Source: a virus. From it: a DNA stretch of 42,161 nucleotides. The number at the start of each line of letters is the position of its first letter. Positions within the stretch are counted from its first letter, which is position 1. The notes below the pieces were generated by a model, which was not told where the DNA came from, did not search any database, and was given only the letters and a program-made list of their open reading frames with translations. Shown here piece by piece: positions 39,801 through 42,161 of this stretch. The translations under genes and the position numbers were made by a program. Where the stretch lies: IMG/VR virus record IMGVR_UViG_3300030430_003832, positions 1 through 42,161 of that record; one strand, given 5' to 3'.

Positions 39801-41248
39801 AACCAAAACTCCTGTCTATTCAGAAACAAGAAGGTAACAATGCCCAACAAGATGAGCAATTAGTTCAGCAAGCAGAGGGATTTCAGCCTCCAGATGGAGA
39901 TGGATCAATAGAAGCAAACTGGTCTTACATAACTAAGCAATATATCAAGACTGATGACGAGGCGGATAAGACAAGAATAAACTTTTTCTACATGGCTGAC
40001 TTAGTTTATTTGCTTTTAGATTCAATATACAATGAGAACGGTACTTTTAGACCTGAAGTCGAAAACACAAAGCTTTTGTTATCCTCATTTGTCTTAAATA
40101 CTCCATTTGAGCCGCTATCAATTTTGATGAATTTTGGGGAGATCCCAATAGATATACAAACTTTTAGTAGTTGGTATGAGGATACTATTTTAAATAAAGA
40201 CATTAGCGCGATATCGATCATTGACTTTATTAGACGCTTTTCTATGTATCTAATAAGACGAGTTTTTGCTGACACTTGTATCAATCAAAACCAAATGAAA
40301 AAATTAGTGTTCCAAACCTCCAGTATACTAGCGATCAAAGATGGCCAAGGTGGTGATCCTTTGTACAACATGTGGAGTGAATATAAAGACAACTCACCAG
40401 AATCACCATTTCACTCTTTAAGTATGAACAGGGCACACAGGGATGGTTTATTACCATTAAAAACCGGAGTCGCCAACTCAACTGAGACAAACTTGTCAGA
40501 CTTTATGAATTACTTGGTAATTTTTACACACTACAGACCAAAAACACACCCCGGTAGAGGCATTAGAAGACTTGACGAACAAGATGGCATATATCACATG
40601 TTTGTCGGTGCAGATAAAGGACTAACAAAAGAGATCCAATTTAGCAAGGTCGATTTACAATATGCAAGAGAGGCTAGAATGGCAACGCAGGGAACAAATT
40701 CATTGTTGCAACTTTCTGCTGTTTACAGAAGTAGTCTCAAGATGGTCGGCAACACTTTGTTTTATCCGGGTATGGAGCTTTTTATAAATCCGTTCGGACT
40801 AGGTGGGCCAGAGTTTGGTATGCCTTATGATGGACCTGCTATAAACACCCAAAGTCCAAACCTAAGTTACATTATGGGACTTGGCGGATACCAAATGGTA
40901 TTAAAAGTTAATTCTACAATTAATCCCGGTAAGTTTGAAACAACAGTTGATGCAATATTCGTGTACTCTGGAGATTCTAGCGGACTAACAGACGCAGTTG
41001 CCAAACAAAATACTCTTTGCAATATTGAAGAAGAAAGTCTAGCAGCGGAGAAGCCAAGTCAAAGCTGTCGCAGAATCATCATAGATATTGAGAACGATTT
41101 AATTGAGCTTGGACAAACTGGGACTTTGCAGAACGAAGAGCCTACAGAAAACACAACCGATCTAGAGACCGAGCCTCAAGATATAGAACCCCAGACAAGC
41201 GAATTAGATGAACTAGATGAACTAGACGCAATAACGAGTAACCAATAA
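36872..41248 (+). CDS. Very large putative baseplate/virion protein
   Basis: This 1458-residue protein is not assigned to a family. The N-terminal ~270 residues are mixed with an aromatic opening (FRRVRISDSFYYSLFIEDWT). Residues ~275-335 are a Gly/Ala/Val/Ile-rich hydrophobic block (GVAGGAIGGGGSAASAAIAT, then VIGLGLAYALGYDGG) that could insert in a membrane. The middle is long and mainly helical/acidic. The last third contains MVGNTLFYPGMELFINPFGL, IMGLGGYQMVLKVNSTI and NPGKFETTVDAIFVYSG, a pattern found in large baseplate-hub structural proteins. The C-terminus is acidic and repetitive (ELDELDELDA). The start is TGATG-coupled to the LysM-like gene and the stop overlaps the next gene. Confidence 0.8.
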   Translation: MGFLAEVKQRKIYFRRVRISDSFYYSLFIEDWTLFGTIDSEFIKIPVFYWNNVMEPRGFVTYTQNEDKRYGFSELPDLVKFMLCLYLDGAGASEATFSGAVGNRSLTGYQLGEDELQILNSVVLIFRSDIDDVLRPDEEQYGKDAGFALARYDVKDSEFNGNPYRYIRSLHMGLDFLINKEDTLTDQEIDFVKNYQRYITGIDLELVQLLNLRIIAEEKRSNFLSETFGFEDSYTLLEFNDRVVQAIRDAIDDNDPAGFPIRTSHKLQWFENLAPLYGTAGLTSGVAGGAIGGGGSAASAAIATGASTVGSLAVAGGAAGVVIGLGLAYALGYDGGWVFTLGSKEPLVFSDIAVGPIDDPEGNGELLPIDVKRRVGLQKAFPENQDQYQTLYSTIYGIPEGLGVPINPDNPQYFAGTGPTGTPAVPTTDLRDSVFYERPTSFDEITIYKRDFTEAAWEWLSSSGGARGEWLEKFRAGQSQDVLRPDDIVFDYYTQFISAIQDDIEEDGRLNELTVGDRFVGFAKACALYILPELVEYRESLFRYNLLRVYAEADANLEEVPTFKDALDKAAEATNKELRGLDTTDLFEDPEIDEDEIEKRQKAFKQCVLLMNADILQKEYAKKTKADFLAKHEWHQNGLYNKRFVMGVDMAENSREHQHRSINKLLAPGGEELRPFLNMTSDIHAMLQPKIRLFKVFYDQVNKGYLTQEIPFPQHPDPIRIDNMSNGTVFDRGDGVGIKSFEFSFDGENPATATRFIKAKLSLFFQNFQEFVTLRRDSKDREFRYLDLFVNSKFCPRSGENTFSPLYYDPSFYRLRADVGWQIRDDIAMQEVLSKRGTTLAEFNKALQLMNKTFYLNLVDHNINIGKDGTVSVDADYIAYIEGTLRSRQMNALITREAKDLQDKYVIEFERLISEKICDEDQIAELKNAINGIQVQIKKSIHKKFIETLLINGKVYSVVCDKFDINDYRNKDFFVKKPKLLSIQKQEGNNAQQDEQLVQQAEGFQPPDGDGSIEANWSYITKQYIKTDDEADKTRINFFYMADLVYLLLDSIYNENGTFRPEVENTKLLLSSFVLNTPFEPLSILMNFGEIPIDIQTFSSWYEDTILNKDISAISIIDFIRRFSMYLIRRVFADTCINQNQMKKLVFQTSSILAIKDGQGGDPLYNMWSEYKDNSPESPFHSLSMNRAHRDGLLPLKTGVANSTETNLSDFMNYLVIFTHYRPKTHPGRGIRRLDEQDGIYHMFVGADKGLTKEIQFSKVDLQYAREARMATQGTNSLLQLSAVYRSSLKMVGNTLFYPGMELFINPFGLGGPEFGMPYDGPAINTQSPNLSYIMGLGGYQMVLKVNSTINPGKFETTVDAIFVYSGDSSGLTDAVAKQNTLCNIEEESLAAEKPSQSCRRIIIDIENDLIELGQTGTLQNEEPTENTTDLETEPQDIEPQTSELDELDELDAITSNQ

Positions 41249-42161
41249 TGCCAGATTACAAAGGAAAAAATGATACAAAATCACTTAAATTTCTTGTACA
41301 AGAAAGGGTAAAGTACAGGCTAAACGCTTATATAGCGGAGCTTGGACAACTACCAAAGAATGTATTAGATTTTAACTTTGCTGAGCGTTCTTATTATGGT
41401 AGAGTAAACACAAACTATAACCCAATATATGCTAACGAAAATAAGCTTGTACCGTACCACAATGATGGAGATTATCAACAAGTCTTTATAATGCAAAATT
41501 TTGTCAAAGAAGCATTCACCATGTTAGCCAGAAAGATGAGACAAGCAGTTGCTATTGGAAACATCTCAACTGATGAAGTTTACTTGGGTAAATTTAAAGC
41601 ATATAAAGCTTACCAAGATCCTATAGAACTGTATCAAAAATACATGAGAGACAGACTAGAGAAGTTTAATTTAAAGTATAAGAGTCATAACATAGAAAAC
41701 TATGAACAGTGGGTTATCAAGTTTTTAGATGAAGCGAAACAATTTGGTCCTAACTTTCCAGTTACACTATCTGCTTTTCAAAGATCTCGTAGATCTAACA
41801 TATTTACCTCCGGTTTAGCAATCTCAGTCTCTGATTTAGACTGTGGTGATGACGAGCTTAAGAAAGACTTTTTCTTGTCCACTAGGGCGTTCCAGTTTTA
41901 CGCAAACGCAGCCCTACAATACGGTTTTAGTATATCTAAGAACTCTCCATGGATTCTTGTAGCAGACTTAAACTCCCCCGCAATGATATTATACAGTAAA
42001 AAATTCAATTTGTCAAATATAAAATCAATTTTTCAAAATAATTTTTATCAATGCTATCAGGATGACGTTTCTATATTGCAAAATACATTAGAGTTTGGTT
42101 ATACTGAATACAAGAAGATCAAACCATACAATAGAACATTCAAACTTAATAAAAATAAAAC
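41248..42161 (+). CDS. Hypothetical protein, truncated by window edge
   Basis: An ATG overlapping the upstream stop (TAATG) opens a frame that stays open to the window end, giving 304 complete codons with no stop. It starts MPDYKGKNDTKSLKFLVQER and continues with aromatic and charged, helix-rich sequence such as NFAERSYYGRVNTNYNPIYA, VKEAFTMLARKMRQAVAIG and FYANAALQYGFSISKNSPWI. The amino-acid use (Tyr, Asn, Lys, Phe rich) is like the preceding gene. No family is recognised. The coupling and position suggest another baseplate or tail structural protein. The C-terminus lies outside the window. Confidence 0.85.
   Translation, partial: MPDYKGKNDTKSLKFLVQERVKYRLNAYIAELGQLPKNVLDFNFAERSYYGRVNTNYNPIYANENKLVPYHNDGDYQQVFIMQNFVKEAFTMLARKMRQAVAIGNISTDEVYLGKFKAYKAYQDPIELYQKYMRDRLEKFNLKYKSHNIENYEQWVIKFLDEAKQFGPNFPVTLSAFQRSRRSNIFTSGLAISVSDLDCGDDELKKDFFLSTRAFQFYANAALQYGFSISKNSPWILVADLNSPAMILYSKKFNLSNIKSIFQNNFYQCYQDDVSILQNTLEFGYTEYKKIKPYNRTFKLNKNK

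Noticed and set aside
1-42161. tRNA genes, integrase, lysogeny genes, insertion sequences
   Set aside because: No cloverleaf, recombinase motif or terminal inverted repeats were noticed; the gaps between genes are too short to hold most of these.

Overview
The window is the virion-building (late) region of a tailed, contractile-tail bacteriophage of the T4 type. All genes are on the + strand, packed head to tail, mostly with stop/start overlaps (TAATG, ATGA) or very short gaps, in AT-rich DNA. Recognisable T4-type products are the large terminase (gp17), portal (gp20), prohead protease (gp21), scaffold (gp22), major capsid protein (gp23), neck proteins (gp13-, gp14- and gp15-like), tail sheath (gp18), two tail-tube paralogs (gp19), a gp26-like baseplate/tail-chaperone protein with a gp51-like partner, and a tape measure. 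Divergence from T4, the N-terminal tags on several proteins and a virus-encoded ribosomal protein bS21 suggest an aquatic, probably marine, 'far T4' myovirus. The host cannot be named from this sequence. No integrase, repressor, tRNA, CRISPR array or insertion sequence was seen.

Layout. 1-8 kb: three small unknown genes, terminase, portal with an odd glycine-rich tail, four small unknown genes (one a membrane protein) and the prohead protease. 8.3-9 kb: a small tagged protein and bS21. 9-18.5 kb: a fibre/adhesin block with a 1602-residue internally duplicated fibre, two proteins sharing a C-terminal tip domain, one with four 105-nt tandem repeats, a further fibre and a tail-fibre assembly chaperone. 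18.5-22.4 kb: scaffold, major capsid protein, a possible decoration protein and a Lys/Ala/Glu-rich protein. 22.4-27.5 kb: neck genes, interrupted by an 821-residue unknown protein. 27.5-36 kb: sheath, two tubes, chaperone pair, tape measure. 36-42 kb: baseplate-type proteins, a 1458-residue unknown structural protein and a last gene cut by the window edge.

Regulation. A motif, ACTA(T/C)TTA, sits 16-74 nt upstream of the start codon in many intergenic gaps (3566, 8970, 15329, 18483, 21530, 22438, 27529, 33005, with weaker variants elsewhere). It probably plays the part of the T4 late promoter element. Four convincing intrinsic terminators (17126, 21490, 22398, 32963) are each followed within 11-19 nt by this motif or a one-base variant, dividing the region into transcription units.

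Most interesting points: (1) four proteins begin, and one ends, with a short helical tag that ends in a hydrophobic-x-Glu site suited to the prohead protease, which may be a capsid-targeting system for packaged proteins; (2) a T7 run at the end of the gp26-like gene is placed to allow +1 frameshifting into the gp51-like frame just upstream of the tape measure; (3) a viral bS21 lies inside the morphogenesis operon; (4) the 821-residue tagged protein has a Cys/His motif and no known function.
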